A stretch of 64,000 bases of DNA, taken from contig CP136890.1 in the NCBI GenBank assembly GCA_034359265.1, positions 83,973,501-84,037,500 on the forward strand. Direction: 5' to 3'. A program made the position numbers and the translations under genes. Below the pieces are notes generated by a model. It ran no database searches. It was not told the DNA's origin and saw only the letters and a program-made list of their open reading frames with translations. This DNA comes from Canna indica (Eukaryota; Streptophyta; Magnoliopsida; Zingiberales; Cannaceae). Of the stretch, positions 12,340 through 23,290 are shown in pieces (position 1 is the stretch's first letter; each line of letters opens with the position of its first letter).

Positions 12340-12963
12340 AATGAGAGTTTAAATTTCAGCGGAGGAGAGAGAGAGAGTGAGAGGGGAGGGGAAGAGACAG
12401 AATTAATGAGAGTTAAATATTGATAATTAGAATTGAATTATCTAAGGGCATTACATGAAGGCAGCTGGTGTGAATAGCACGCCCCCATTTGGGTCAAACC
12501 AAGTCAAATTAACTTGTGTTTGTGAACCTAAAAAATTTTGCCTAAACCATTAAACCTCAGACAAATTTATGAAATATTTCAGCAATTAATATAAAAAAAA
12601 TACATGCACAAAAATTAAAGTAAATGAAAATTAGATTTAAAACCCGAAAAAATAATTATGCACTATAATTAAATAGCATAATTAAATTTTGGCAATAAAA
12701 AATGCTCAAATTCCAAACGACTCAATTAAATATGAATCCGAAAATAATAATTCTACAACTTAATTAAATAACTAAATTAAATTTTAACAATCAAAAGATT
12801 TAATTTCCAAATGACTCAATTAAATATTATAGCAATTAATATACATATAATTATAATTAAAATGAGAATTAATTTTTGACAATTATAAATGAGATAGAGG
12901 GAAAAAGTCGCCATATAAGCTAATTTTCAACGCAAAAATGCCCCGTTACAGTTGTGAATTTTA

Positions 12964-12966
<3 letters not shown>

Positions 12967-12997
<31 letters not shown>
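12967..12997. repeat. (AT)n microsatellite
   Basis: An uninterrupted alternation of T and A of about 30 bases. Confidence 0.95.
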
Positions 12998-13005
<8 letters not shown>

Positions 13006-13084
13006 ATAATTTGTATAAATTAAATACTGCTTCATAAAGTTTAAACACCAATTAAAATCTCTTTTAATAGATGAAAATTTTCGG

Positions 13085-13325
13085 CCAATTTAAATAATCA
13101 AAAAAGATTAAGCAGATGATAAGTGAAATTAATCCTTAAAAAGTACCTAATTATTTAAATAAGATTAAGCAGAGGACAAGTGAAATTAACCCTAATAAAA
13201 TGTACCCAATTATTTAAATAAGATTAAACAGATGACAAGTGAAATTAACCCTAATAAAAAGTACCTAATTATTTAAATAAGATTAAGCAAATGACAATTG
13301 AAATTAACCGTAATAAAAAGGATCG
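13085..13325. repeat. Tandem repeat, four copies of about 58 bp
   Basis: The phrase AAGATTAAGCAGATGACAAG with variants recurs at about 13105, 13162, 13221 and 13280, each followed by TGAAATTAACCCTAATAAAA and AGTACCTAATTATTTAAAT. The period is 57-59 bp. Confidence 0.85.
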
Positions 13326-13593
13326 AATATTAATATAATTATGAAAGGAAATTAGAAAAGTACCTGTTTTGCTTGATTCGAGATTCTACGGCAACAAATA
13401 AATAATGGCTTATTTTTGCTTGGTTGATTGATTTGAGATACTACAGAAAAAAAATTAAGAGTTAATTAATAAATCGAGCTCAAATTACAAATATTTTAAT
13501 AAATCAAGCATATCTTTTAATTTATCATAATTCTAACTCAAATTTAAGAATTTATAATAATTATAATATGTCATGAGTTATCTATTAACTCAT

Positions 13594-15462
13594 GGGGGCG
13601 TTTGGTTGCCCGTAAGTGCAAATGCCCGCAAATAGATTTTGCAGTTTATCGTTTGATTGTTCGCAAATAGAGTTGCAATTTTTATTTGCAAGCGTTTGAT
13701 TAGCCGCAAATGAAAATTGTAATTACACTTGCAACTTGCTTCTTACGAAATTTTTAGAGCCGGGTCGGGCAGGCTACGAAGTTTTTTGGGTCGGATCGAG
13801 CACGAATTTTCTCAGGTCGGGCTGAGCGGGACCGGAATGGGCTGGGGCGGGCGTGCATGAATTTATTTGGGTTGGGCACAAATTTTTTCGGGCAGAGCCG
13901 TGCACAAATCTTTTTGGGTCGGGCCGGACACGAATTTTTTCGGGTCGGCCCGAGCCAGACTGGGACAGGATGGGCAGTGCACAAATTTTTCCGGGCAAGG
14001 CTAGGCCGGACATGATTTTTTTTCGGGCTGAGTAAGGCTAGGTCGGGCTGGGAATGATTTTTTTTTTTTGAGTCTGGCCAGGTCGGGCATGATTTTTTTC
14101 GGGCAGGGCCGGGGCACGAATCTTTTCGGGTAAAGCCAAGACGACCATGAATTTTTTCGGGCCTGGTCGGGCAAGAATTTTTTCAAGCCAGGTCGGGCAT
14201 GAATTTTTTCGGACCAGGTCGGACAAGAATTTTTTTCGGGTCGGGATAAGCCGGGTAGTGCACAAATTTTTCCGGGCAGGGCTGGGCCGGCCATGAATTT
14301 TTTTTCGGGTCGGACATGAAATTTCTCAGGCCGGGCCGGGACATGAATTATTTCGGGCCAGGCCGGGCAAGAATTTTTCCAGGCCGAGCTGGGCTGGGAC
14401 AGGTGTGTCGTGCACGAATTTTTTCGGGCTGGGTCGGACACGAATTTTTTTGGGCCTGATCGGGCACAAATTTTTTGAGCCGGACCGAGACAGGCTGGGC
14501 ACGAAATTTTTCGCGCAGGGTCTTGCACGAATTTATTTGAGTCGGGTCGTGCACGATTTTTTTGGGTCGGGCCAGACACAAATTTTTTCGGGTTGGCCCG
14601 AGCAAGGCCGGTACAGGCTAGGCATTGCACAAATTTTTCCAAGCAGGGCTGGGTCGAGCACAAATTTTTTCGGGTTAGGCATGAATTTTTTCGGGCCGGG
14701 CCAGGGTACGAATTTTTTCGGGCAGGCCCAGGCAGATCGCGAATTTTTTCTGCCAGGCCGAGCATGTATTTTTTCGGGCTAGGCCGGGCATAAATTTTTT
14801 CGGGCTAGCCGGGCACAAATTTTTTCGGGTCGGGTTGAGCACGAAATGTTTCAGGTCGGGTCAGGCACGAATTTTTTGGGTCGGACCGGACACGAAATTT
14901 TTTAGGTCGGGCCGGGACGGACACGAATTTTTTCGGGTCGGGCCGGGCACAAATTTTTTCTGGCCGGGCTGGGCACAAATTTTTTCGGGCCGGGCTGGAC
15001 ACGAGTATTTTTGGACCAGGTCGGGCATAAATTTTTTGGGCCGAGCCTAGGACAATTTTTTCCAAATCGGACCAAAAACTTAGGCTTGACACGATTTGTG
15101 AGACCTAGTCTGATAAATTAATAATTCTTAATTTTTTTATAATACTGAAAATATATTTAAAAAATATATCAAAGGGCATCAGATATAAAATCTGATACTA
15201 CCATCGCGTTCAGCGCGCGAAAACCTATAACTTTGGTATTTATCTCGTCTTCATCCGATGACTCTACGTAGCCAAAATTAATTATTTTTTAATACTTAAA
15301 TTATTACATTTGCAGTCCGCAATATTATATTGCAAATTTTTTGGGCTTCAATTTTACTTACGGCCCGCAAAAAATTTAAAAAATACAAATTATAACAAGT
15401 AAATACTATAAAATAATTTTATAGCCAATCAGCATTTGTAATTGCCTGCAATCAAACACCCT
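13594..15462. mobile_element. Non-autonomous TIR element filled with a GC-rich minisatellite
   Basis: The left end reads GGGGGCGTTTGGTTGCCC and the reverse complement of the right end reads CAGGGTGTTTGATTGCAGGC; both continue to a shared AAATGC. This is an imperfect TIR of about 30 bp of the type seen in PIF/Harbinger and some hAT MITEs. No clear TSD was found, so the superfamily is left open. The interior is almost entirely the minisatellite at 13752-15070, with AT-rich flanks. No transposase is present. Confidence 0.55.
13752..15070. repeat. GC-rich minisatellite of GGGCCGGGCACGAATTTTTT-type units
   Basis: About 1.3 kb of degenerate 20-40-bp units alternate a CGGGYCGGGC block with a short AATTTTTT block. 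The array stays open in several frames on both strands and yields spurious ORFs, including 254 codons at 14001-14765 on the minus strand. Their predicted peptides only repeat RPxxKKF/IRARPGPKK-like units. No start context, introns or known domain support a gene. Confidence 0.85.
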
Positions 15463-15472
15463 GTATGCAGTC

Positions 15473-15784
15473 GTTGACGTTGTTGTACGGTTAGTTTTTC
15501 AAAAAAATATTTTATAATTCTTTTTTTCTTTTGTTTTGCCACATGAGCATGTCCGATTATAATTCGTCGGTACCTGCAATCCTTCTTGACCTGGTTGCCG
15601 CAGTCTGCACGTCGGCGCGCCACCCCCGCTCGCCCCGACACCGCAGTTGGCGAGGATTCCGTTAGCACTGCCTCTCCCACCCCAACATCCTCAAGCTCCA
15701 CGAGGTGATGGCCACCCGCTTCAAGATCTTCCTCGTCATGGAGCACTCCCCCGGCAGCGACCTGCTCGCTCGCGTTGCCCGAGG
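15473..15784 (+). pseudogene. CIPK (CBL-interacting protein kinase) N-lobe fragment, copy A
   Basis: From about 15676 the sequence encodes [20 protein letters not shown] and [16 protein letters not shown], the CIPK kinase hinge region between subdomains IV and V. The upstream leader (15473-15675) is homologous to the leader of the second CIPK copy at 25833-26560 (shared CCGATTATAATTCGTCGGT and CTTCTTGACCTGGTTGC), so the two are paralogous fragments. The ATP-binding loop and catalytic loop are missing. Homology stops near 15784, where it abuts a polygalacturonase fragment in the opposite orientation. Not functional. Confidence 0.75.
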
Positions 15785-16001
15785 CACCGCCGGGGCGGGG
15801 AACCCATGGCCGGCAGCCTTGCAAGCCTAGAGTGACGAGCCGCGGTCGTCGATGGTGCTGCCGCAGACGGACACACCGTCAACATGGTGGAACACGATCC
15901 ACTCGCCAGCACCGCCGAAGTCGTCCGACGCGACAAGGTTGCCATCGATCTGGAAAGTAACCTTGCTGCTCTTGCATGGGCCTTCGAAGGCCACCTGCCG
16001 G

Positions 16002-16703
16002 GAGTGGGACTTATATGGGGCAGCCTGCTCATATAAGTCTCTATGGACGGGATGATGAGATCGCGACACGTCATCCCGTCCGAATCTCAAAGCATTATCA
16101 ACTGGCAACGTTGCAGAGAGCCGCCCCAACCACTACGTGCTCGTCCCTCGCTGGCGCGTACGCCGGCCCGATGCTGCAACTCATCTCGACGACGACCCCG
16201 CCAAGCGCGAGCGCCTGGCCGTTGGTCGAGTGGCCGTGCCCCCGGGCGGAGACCGGGAACCTGCTGCGGGCGGAGCCGAAGGCCGAGCGGACGAGGGCCG
16301 CGACGTCGTCGGCGGAGCTGGGGCGCACGACGGCCATCGGCTCGGCTGCGGCGCGGCGAGGCTGCCGAAGTCGGCGGCAACCGCAGCGACGTCGGAGGGG
16401 TCGAGGCTGAGCTGGCCCCGGCTGCCGAGCTGGAGCAGCAGCTCGGCGGGCTCCACCGTCAGGTTGTGCGTCTCAGCCGGGCGGGGTCGTCGTCGAGAAG
16501 AGCTGCGGCGTCGGGCCGCCGCGGCCGAGGCCGAGGTGGGCGTACGCGCCGACGAGGGACGAGTACTACGCGGACGTTTGGGGCGGCTCTCGGCAACACT
16601 GCCGGTTGATAATGCTTTGAGATTCGGACGGATGACGTGTCGCGATCTCATCATTCCGTCCATAGAGACTTATATGAACAGACTGCTCATGTAAGTCCCA
16701 CTC
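16002..16703. mobile_element. Pack-MULE, 702 bp, carrying a cytokinin-dehydrogenase fragment, with perfect 9-bp TSD
   Basis: ACCTGCCGG occurs at 15993-16001 and 16704-16712 as an identical 9-bp TSD. The element starts GAGTGGGACTTATATG and ends with its inverted counterpart. TIRs of about 126 bp (16002-16130 and 16578-16703) match closely, sharing ATATAAGTCTCTATGGACGG, GATGAGATCGCGACACGTCA and GAATCTCAAAGCATTATCAA. Between them lies about 450 bp of GC-rich host gene sequence and no transposase, the definition of a Pack-MULE. Confidence 0.92.
16131..16577 (-). pseudogene. Captured cytokinin dehydrogenase (CKX) first-exon fragment
   Basis: Cytokinin dehydrogenases are FAD enzymes that remove the cytokinin side chain. 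The minus strand encodes AELLLQLGSRGQLSLDPSDV and AAVAADFGSL, then after a one-base frameshift VVRPSSADDVAALVRSAF, FPVSARGHGHSTNGQALA and GGVVVEMS. The GHGHS motif, whose first His carries the covalent FAD in this family, is present. The fragment corresponds to the first exon only; the cytokinin-binding domain and the rest of the FAD domain are absent. It lies wholly inside the Pack-MULE TIRs. The expected source is a host CKX gene elsewhere in the genome (not in this window). Confidence 0.82.
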
Positions 16704-17025
16704 ACCTGCCGGACCAGGAAATATCCCGCGGGTACGTGGACCGTCACTGGCGCCGTCGAACCGCAGGCCGCCTCCCACACGTTGAGCAGGGACTTGGTGG
16801 AGTCAGTTCGTCCATCAGACTTTGCGTTGTAGTCAGCGATGTCGAATGCAGCGTCGACAAGGGAGAAAACAAGGAGTGCGAGGAGGAGAATGGAGGAGGA
16901 AGTAGTGTTGAGCTCCGCCATGGAATTGGAAGGTTATCAGTTCTCATAGAATAAATAAGGAAAGAAGATGTTGTTAAAGGCTTAGATTAATTGCGTACTT
17001 AATTTCTTTGGTTGTAAATGGTGGA

Positions 17026-17033
17026 TATTTATA
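17026..17033 (-). promoter_or_regulatory. TATA box of the polygalacturonase pseudogene
   Basis: TATAAATA on the minus strand, about 105 bp upstream of the ATG at 16921. The spacing is normal for a plant promoter, so the disrupted gene seems to have kept its core promoter. Confidence 0.5.
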
Positions 17034-17037
17034 GGAG

Positions 17038-17233
17038 ATTAAAGCATTGTTTACTGAAAAGTAAAGCAAATTCTACCGAGATTTATGAAGATTGTGCATT
17101 ATTTTATTAATTTGGGATTTATGGTGAGGTTGCTAATGACTTAATGACAATATTCCATTTGCTGGAAGAAGATAAATTTAGACTATATAATTAAAGCGTT
17201 GGTTACTGAAAAGTAAAGCAACTTCTACCGTCG
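17038..17233. repeat. Duplicated piece of the polygalacturonase upstream region
   Basis: TTACTGAAAAGTAAAGCAA with its flanks (ATTAAAGC before, TTCTACCG after) occurs at about 17040-17080 and again at about 17192-17233. The second copy is joined at 17234 to GC-rich sequence that belongs to the CIPK pseudogene side of the CACTA insertion. Confidence 0.7.
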
Positions 17234-17244
17234 CGCCGGCCTTC

Positions 17245-17345
17245 GCTCGTGGTGCGCCCTCAGCATCGACAAGGCACGACGTACAAGTGAGGAGCGGGAT
17301 GACGGGGTGTTGCGCCCTCACCGCCGCCCTCCACTCGCATCTCCA
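17245..17345 (-). pseudogene. CIPK pseudogene copy B, 3' remnant left of the CACTA insertion
   Basis: On the minus strand this continues the CIPK frame that is interrupted at 25833. With one CCA target repeat removed, LLLV before the CACTA joins EMRVEGGGEGAT after it, resembling the CIPK C-terminal regulatory strand (VEVR...). Homology beyond this point is unclear, and the sequence stops near 17245. Confidence 0.45.
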
Positions 17346-17640
17346 CACTACAAGACATCGTTGGAATTCTGACGACAAATTATAAAAAAAAATTGACATC
17401 GGAGGAAGTAAATATTTGCATTCTGACGGCAATGAATTCGTCGAAAACGCGTGTCAAAAAACCTCCGCTTAATTTTAAATATTGACGTCTATGCAGGCGT
17501 CAATATTTAAATTTCGACGCCTCCTACAGTCAAAAAAGAAGCGTCAATATTTAAATTTCGACGCCTCCTACGGTCAAAAAAGATGCGTCAATATAGCTAA
17601 TTTTAAATATTGACGCCAGTGAAGGCGTCAACATAGCGTT
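17346..17640. repeat. Left sub-terminal repeats of the CACTA element
   Basis: Direct and inverted copies of GCGTCAATATTTAAATTTCG and CGACGCCTCCTACGGTCAAA are spaced by tens of bases. In En/Spm such arrays bind the TNPA-type protein. Confidence 0.8.
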
Positions 17641-17818
17641 TTTTATTTTTTTAAAATAAAATTTACTCGTAATAAACAATTAATATATTAATTAGTTAAT
17701 TAATTTAAAATTAATCAAATTAGCATCAAAATTCATAATTTTATTTAATTGGAATAGTAATACAAAATTTGATTAAAACAATAATTCGTAATTTTATTTA
17801 CAAATAAAATTAAATAAT

Positions 17819-19732
17819 TTAATCTTCATCGTCCATTTCCTCCTGCTCCTCCTCGTCTTCTTGTTCTTCCTCGTCGTCTTCTCTATACGGATCAACATCT
17901 CTATCTATACATTTATATCAATTATAAGCATATAAATTAAAATATTATTAATTAAAATATTCAGTATGACAATATATAAATTACTTACAGTTTAGAAATG
18001 GATCTTTACTTGTACCTTCTCCGAGATTAGCTGGCGGTATTTCATGAGGAAGACTTTCAAGAACATACAATCGATCCTGTTAAAAACATATTTAATTAAT
18101 TACAATGCTAAAAATATCAACTACAAATAAATTAAATAAATACATACATAATCAATTGGCGAGGAAAACATATTAGCTTGATTAATAATTGGATTTAGCC
18201 CCTGTGACGATGAATTATTAACTTGATGTTGAAACCACATCTGCTGCATTCTGTTCAGTCTTTGCTGAACCTCCATCATCTCAGCATCATGTTTTTGCTG
18301 CATTTCTTTCATTGCAGCCTCTTGTTGCCGTCGAAGCTCGTCATATGTTGCATCGTGGGAAGATGCAACAAAAGATTGTCGATGATGTTCATAAAATTGA
18401 CTTGGTGTGACTCCAATCCCTTGTAGGCGAACTCGAGAATGATGTTCGGGACCAGATATTTCCCGATATACTTGGTTCTCGAGTTGAACTCGCTCTGTTG
18501 TTGGATTAGTCTCAAGTCATTCATTAAGTGTTCGTTCGGCGGTGGCCTACATTTCAAAAAATAGATTATAAATTTAAAAAATATTAATTTAATTCATTCG
18601 TAGATGTGTTATACCATAAATTGAGCTGCTTCTTCGCGTACATATCCTCGTCCACTTCTACGAAGATGTGTTGTTCTATACACTTCAAGCTCACTGGGCT
18701 CTCTATCATGTGCACGCCGCTTCACACAATATAAATAAAAATTAATTATTTAAAAAATATTAAAAATAAAAACAAATAAATTATAAATTATTTACTAAAC
18801 TACTTACAAAATCAGCACGTCATTGAATGTAAGGGGTCGCACCGCTAGTATGTATGCAATCTTGAGTTGCACTTCTTGCCCTTCGACCGGTTCAGATGCA
18901 GCCTGTCATATTTAATTATAATTATAAAACAAATATTGCAAGTATCAAAATATAAATTCTTACCTGACTAGTCGAAGAATGCCAATAGTCGACCATTCTT
19001 ATCCATGATTCTCTACTAACATTTCGTGGTCGACGTGTAAGATTTTCCTCTTTTGACTCTTCAATTTTAAAATATATTTTTTTTAATATAAGTTTATAAT
19101 TTTTAAATTTTCTGTCGAAGGCTGTCATAGTAGTGCGGAAAATACGATCCCTGTTCTCAGTAGGGATCAAAAAATATCTCTGCATTTATAAATGATATTA
19201 GTTTGACCCCAAAATATATATTTAATATATAGTTTCACACAACTAAATAATGCAATCTAACATAAATTCATAACATACCAATAATTGGTCCCATAATCCA
19301 TTCTTATATATGGAAGAAATTTGATTTCAAGGGTCAGGCGTCAATGGTAAGAATGTAGAATCACGCACTAGTGACCCCATAAAACGTGAGTATAATCTGT
19401 GGCCGCCATCATGACTTTGACCCCAATAAGAAAAATTGACCATAATTAACTGGTCGGGATTAAGTGTATACACAGAAGAAGCTATAAAATATGGAGACCC
19501 TTCATGTTGCATTTGTGTTGTCGTATCTGTTTTTAAATTACATCAGAAAACATTAATATAAATTTGATTAAATAAATAATGTTCACATGTATGATGACAT
19601 AAAAACTAACTCCAAATGTAGAAAGGTCTATGAATTCGTCCTTGTGACGACCCAGGACGATCACTCTCGGGACTAAGTTCCCCCTCCTCGCGGGTCTCAG
19701 CATCTGAATCTATTATTCTTGATCTTGACATC
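17819..19732 (-). pseudogene. TNPA-like protein (Plant transposase Ptta/En/Spm family)
   Basis: Several exons are visible. A start MSRSRIIDSDAETREEGELS lies at 19732. An exon at 19512-19280 carries HDGGHRLYSRFMGSLVRDST and FLPLTPD, followed by an in-frame TGA. An exon near 19185-18962 carries RRPRNVSRESWIRMVDYWHS, the family signature. An exon near 18835-18610 carries REPSELEVYRTTHLRRSGRG. A coiled-coil Q/M-rich exon (18312-18140) and an acidic last exon ending EEMDDED at 17819 follow. A stop after TLNE (near 18520) is a further break. In En/Spm the TNPA protein binds sub-terminal repeats. The order and orientation relative to TNP2 are canonical. Confidence 0.72.
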
Positions 19733-19821
19733 CTGTATAATAACATAATATTATATATTGATAAATACATAAAGATTAACAAATTATATAAATAATATTG
19801 ATAAATAATAAGTCATTTACC

Positions 19822-22800
19822 GATGTCATATAAATATCTAGGATATACATTTATGACATGCGACCACTCATTATTCTTCGGATCTGACATGTAAAATACT
19901 TATTTTGCTTGTGATGAAAACACATACGGGTCATCTTTTAGAAATGCACCGGTATAAAATAATCGAGAAAGATTAACTAATGTGAATCCATTCTCATCCA
20001 CTCGTAAACCCCGTGAATTCCTTATATCAACCAATTCAGCACGAAAAAGAACTACCTTGAATACCCCACGATAGTCCAATTCAATTACATCCGTTAGAAC
20101 TCCATAATATTGACGATTGTCAGCCTCAACCATTAAACCATTATTTTGTGTTTTACGCAATCTTTCTCGTTGCTTGGTATGAAATCTATAACCATTTATA
20201 ATCAATCCATCATATTTTTTAATTACAGATACTGGACCTCGAGCTAACGCAAGTAGTGAAGCATCACAATTATTTTGTACCATTTCCGACACTTTATCTT
20301 GTAACCACAATGTGAATCTCTCTATGATCCACCTTTGTTGTTGAGCATTCGATATAACAGATAAATTATTTATATGACATTGTTCTTCAAGAAATTGCCT
20401 GAGACAATAAAATAAAAATTACACCAATAATCTTAAAATAACTTAAAATATGGAGACATTTAATAACAATTGATACCTTTTGTATGGTTCAATCATTGGA
20501 GTATGCAACAAGACATATCTGTGCATTTATGCATATGCATTTAAATCCAACGTACTAACACGAGCTTTGCCAATAAATCGACCACCAGAAGAAAATAAGT
20601 AGTTTTCAATATTTTCAACTTCATAATTTCTCTGCGGTCGATTGAACACCGTTTCAATATTATTAAAATATCGAGAACAAAATGTAAGACATTCATCAGC
20701 AATATATCCTTCAGCGATGGATCCCTCTGGTTGTGCTTTATTTCGAACATGAGATTTATATCTCATAAATAACCTATGAACACGAGACAAATTCATGTTG
20801 GAAGGTGAATCATGCGGACCACGAGACAAATATAAATAAAACAAACCTTTCAATTGGGTACATCCAACGGTAATGAACAGGACCACCAAGTTTCACCTCT
20901 GTTGGAAGGTGAATCATCAAATGCACCATAATAGTGAAAAAACTCGGTGGAAAAATTTGCTCCATTTTACATAAGAGCAAAGACACACGTGATTGCAAAT
21001 CGTCGAGGGCACAATGGTCTAAATTGGCACTGCATAACTTTTTGGAAAATGCAGAAATCTCTTTAACAATGAGGAGAACATCTTTATGCACAATTTCTCG
21101 TAATGCATGCGGAAAAACATCTTGAAGCAGTATATGTGAATCATGACTCTTCAAGTTTTGTAATCTATGATCCTTGAGATTCACACATCTAGAAATATTT
21201 GATGAATATCCATCGGGCACTTTCATATTTTTGATACATGTCAACATGAGATCCTTTTCAAGAGTGGACATTGAATAAATTGCCAAGGGTATATCATATC
21301 TACCATTTGGTAATAATATTGGATGTAAATGATGTCTTATATTCATGTCTTGCAAATCTAATCGTGCATTTAAATTATCTTTCCCTTTTCCATCAATATC
21401 CAATATAGTACCAATCAGATTATCACATATATTTTTCTCAATATGCATAACATCCAAATTATGGCCCAATGGATTATGCTGCCAATATGGTAATTCAAAA
21501 AATATACTTTTCTTTTTTCACAATCCATAATCTTGCCTCTAAAAACTTTGTTGAGTTTGTGTGTCTGCATTAATGCCTTCTGACTCACTACCCAAATTAT
21601 TTGGAGTGCTCTTTTTACTTGTGTTGGTAGTTTTGCCATAAACATGTTTAATGTGTTGAATCTGCTCGTAAACAATTTTTGAATCAACTGACACTGGTGC
21701 ATTATCATTTTCTATTGTCCCATCAAATAATTCAGTGTCCTGACGAAACAGATGTTCTTGTGACAACCATCTACGATGGCCTAGATAACAATATTTTTTT
21801 CCGTGATTAAGCCAACGAGAATCTGTCTTATCACCGCATATGGGACATGCATATCGTCCTTTAGTGCTCCAACCTGATAACATTGCATATGCTGGAAAAT
21901 CATTAATGGTCCACATTAAAGCTGCACGCAGAGTAAATTATTCACCGGAGATACTATCAAATGTTGTTACTCCGCTCCACAATAGCTTCAATTCAGAAAT
22001 GAGAGGTTGTAAGTACACATCAATGTCATTTCCTGGTCCCTTAGCGCCTGGAATTAACATTGATAACATTATTGAAGATCTCTTCATACATGCCCATGGT
22101 TCCATATTATAAGGTATCAATACAACAGGCCAAATGCTATAAGTTGTGCTCATTGATTGAAATGGATTAAATCCATCACTTGCAAGACCCAATCTAACAT
22201 TACGTGAATCAACAACGAAGTCTGGATATCTTCTGTCAAAAGCTTGCCAAGCTTCTGCATCAACAGGATATCGTATGATTCCATGTTTGGTGCGTCTTTC
22301 AGAATGTCATCTCATCGAGCTTGCTGTCTTCGATGACATATATAAACGAGTCAGTCTTGGAATAAGTGGAAAATATCGTAACACTTTTGCAGGGTTTTTT
22401 TTCCGTTCTAACTGACTTGTTGATTCATCATTAGTTGAAGAGGAAGTCCATCGAGACAATCCACAAATGTTGCATGTTGATGCTTCCGCAGTTTCATCCA
22501 TGTATAGAATGCAATCATTTGGACAAGCATGTATCTTTTGATAGAATAAACCCAAATCTTTCACATATTTTTTTGCTTGATAGCACGTTGATGGAAGTGT
22601 ATTGCCTTCTGAAAAAGCTTCTTTCAACAATTCTAACAATATTGAGAATGACTTTCCAGACCAACCATTAAGAACCTTTATATGATATAATTGAATGATA
22701 AATGATGATTTACTGTATTTTACACAATTTGGATACAGAGGAACATCAAGATCATCCATCATAGAATGTTGGGAAGATTCTTGTGGCGGTTCGAATGCAT

Positions 22801-23215
22801 TTGGAGCTTCATCAAGATTAACATTTAGTGTTTCATCATTGACATCAATTGGTGTTTCATCATTGACATCAATTGGTGTTTCATCATTGACATCAATTGG
22901 CGTTTCATCATTATGATAATGTAGTTGATGGGATACTTCAGCTCTGTTTGATATATCAAGTTGTGCTTCTGTTGTCGGATATAAAGGTTCACCATGGTAA
23001 TACCAAATGGTATATCTCGGTAAAATTCCATTCCATATTAAGTGTCTTTCAACATCTTCTGGTTTATGATATTTCCTATTGATGCATTTTTTGCACGGAC
23101 AATTCATTGTGTCATCTTCATCCAATCCATTGTCAATTGCGAACTGCATAAAATTTTTCATTCCTCTCGCATAGGCTTTAGATGATTGAGGTGCTGACAT
23201 CCAAGTTTTATCCAT
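19822..23215 (-). pseudogene. TNP2-like CACTA transposase (Transposase-associated, Tnp2, DUF4218, DUF4216 domains)
   Basis: The start at 23215 opens the N-terminal transposase-associated domain (MDKTWMSAPQSSKAYARGMK, then CPCKKCINR). Next come a spacer with a tandem DETPIDVN repeat and the Tnp2 core (RLGLASDGFNPFQSMSTTYS, PAYAMLSGWSTKGRYACPIC, GHNLDVMHIEKNICDNLIGT). DUF4218 follows (LPTEVKLGGPVHYRWMYPIE), then DUF4216 near the end (VVLFRAELVDIRNSRG). Breaks include TGA for Trp after TASSMR (22312-22314), a stop after FDSISGE, a stop after QTQQSF and frameshifts near 20800-20890. It is inactive. The family enzyme cuts and pastes elements at the CACTA termini. Confidence 0.87.
22825..22916 (-). 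repeat. Tandem 27-bp coding repeat in TNP2
   Basis: Three near-identical units encode DETPIDVN, with a fourth diverged unit (DETLNVN). They lie in the linker between the N-terminal domain and the Tnp2 core. The same array gives a spurious antisense ORF on the plus strand. Confidence 0.8.
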
Positions 23216-23290
23216 CTTTGACTTCAAAATTGAATTTCAATGTTACTATAAAGAGTATAGTCATATAGGTGGGTTGGTCTATCCCATTCA

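Larger units (their letters stand above)
9366..13593. other. Very AT-rich repeat region without genes
   Basis: Apart from the repeats listed separately, 9400-11850 is low-complexity A/T sequence. Part of 11990-12190 is less AT-rich and repeats the phrase CGCCTTCTCCGATG-like; it carries no convincing ORF. No TE domain was recognised. The region may contain the missing right end of the preceding hAT. Confidence 0.55.
15785..16921 (-). pseudogene. Polygalacturonase (GH28) first-exon pseudogene, split by a Pack-MULE
   Basis: GH28 polygalacturonases are secreted enzymes that cleave pectin. The start at 16921 gives a signal peptide (MAELNTTSSSILLLALLVFS) followed by FDIADYNAKSDGRTDSTKSL, WEAACGS and VPAGYFLVRQ, the conserved mature N-terminus. 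The frame is broken at 16704 by a 702-bp insertion. It resumes at 16001 with VAFEGPCKSSKVTFQIDG and WIVFHHVDGVSVCGSTIDDR; removing one copy of the 9-bp TSD rejoins the two halves in frame. An in-frame TAG at about 15830 replaces the expected Trp before ACKAAGHG. Homology is lost near 15790 at a junction with CIPK sequence, so the catalytic NTD, DD, GHG and RIK blocks are all absent. A TATA box lies upstream. Confidence 0.85.

Noticed and set aside
6840..13593. One hAT element spanning the whole AT-rich region
   Set aside because: No inverted copy of the CAGTGACGGA terminus with a matching 8-bp TSD was found, so the right limit was not extended.
14001..14765. 254-codon minus-strand ORF and several overlapping ORFs at 13754-15092
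   Set aside because: They are products of a GC-rich minisatellite without TAA/TAG-forming units. Peptides are simple repeats, open on both strands, and have no domain or gene structure.
15976..16694. Plus-strand Arg/Ala-rich ORFs of 144-188 codons
   Set aside because: They are shadows of the minus-strand cytokinin-dehydrogenase and polygalacturonase fragments in GC-rich DNA. They span TIR and cargo boundaries and match nothing.
22695..22916. Plus-strand ORF with repeated GVSSLTSI units
   Set aside because: It is antisense of the tandem DETPIDVN repeat in TNP2.
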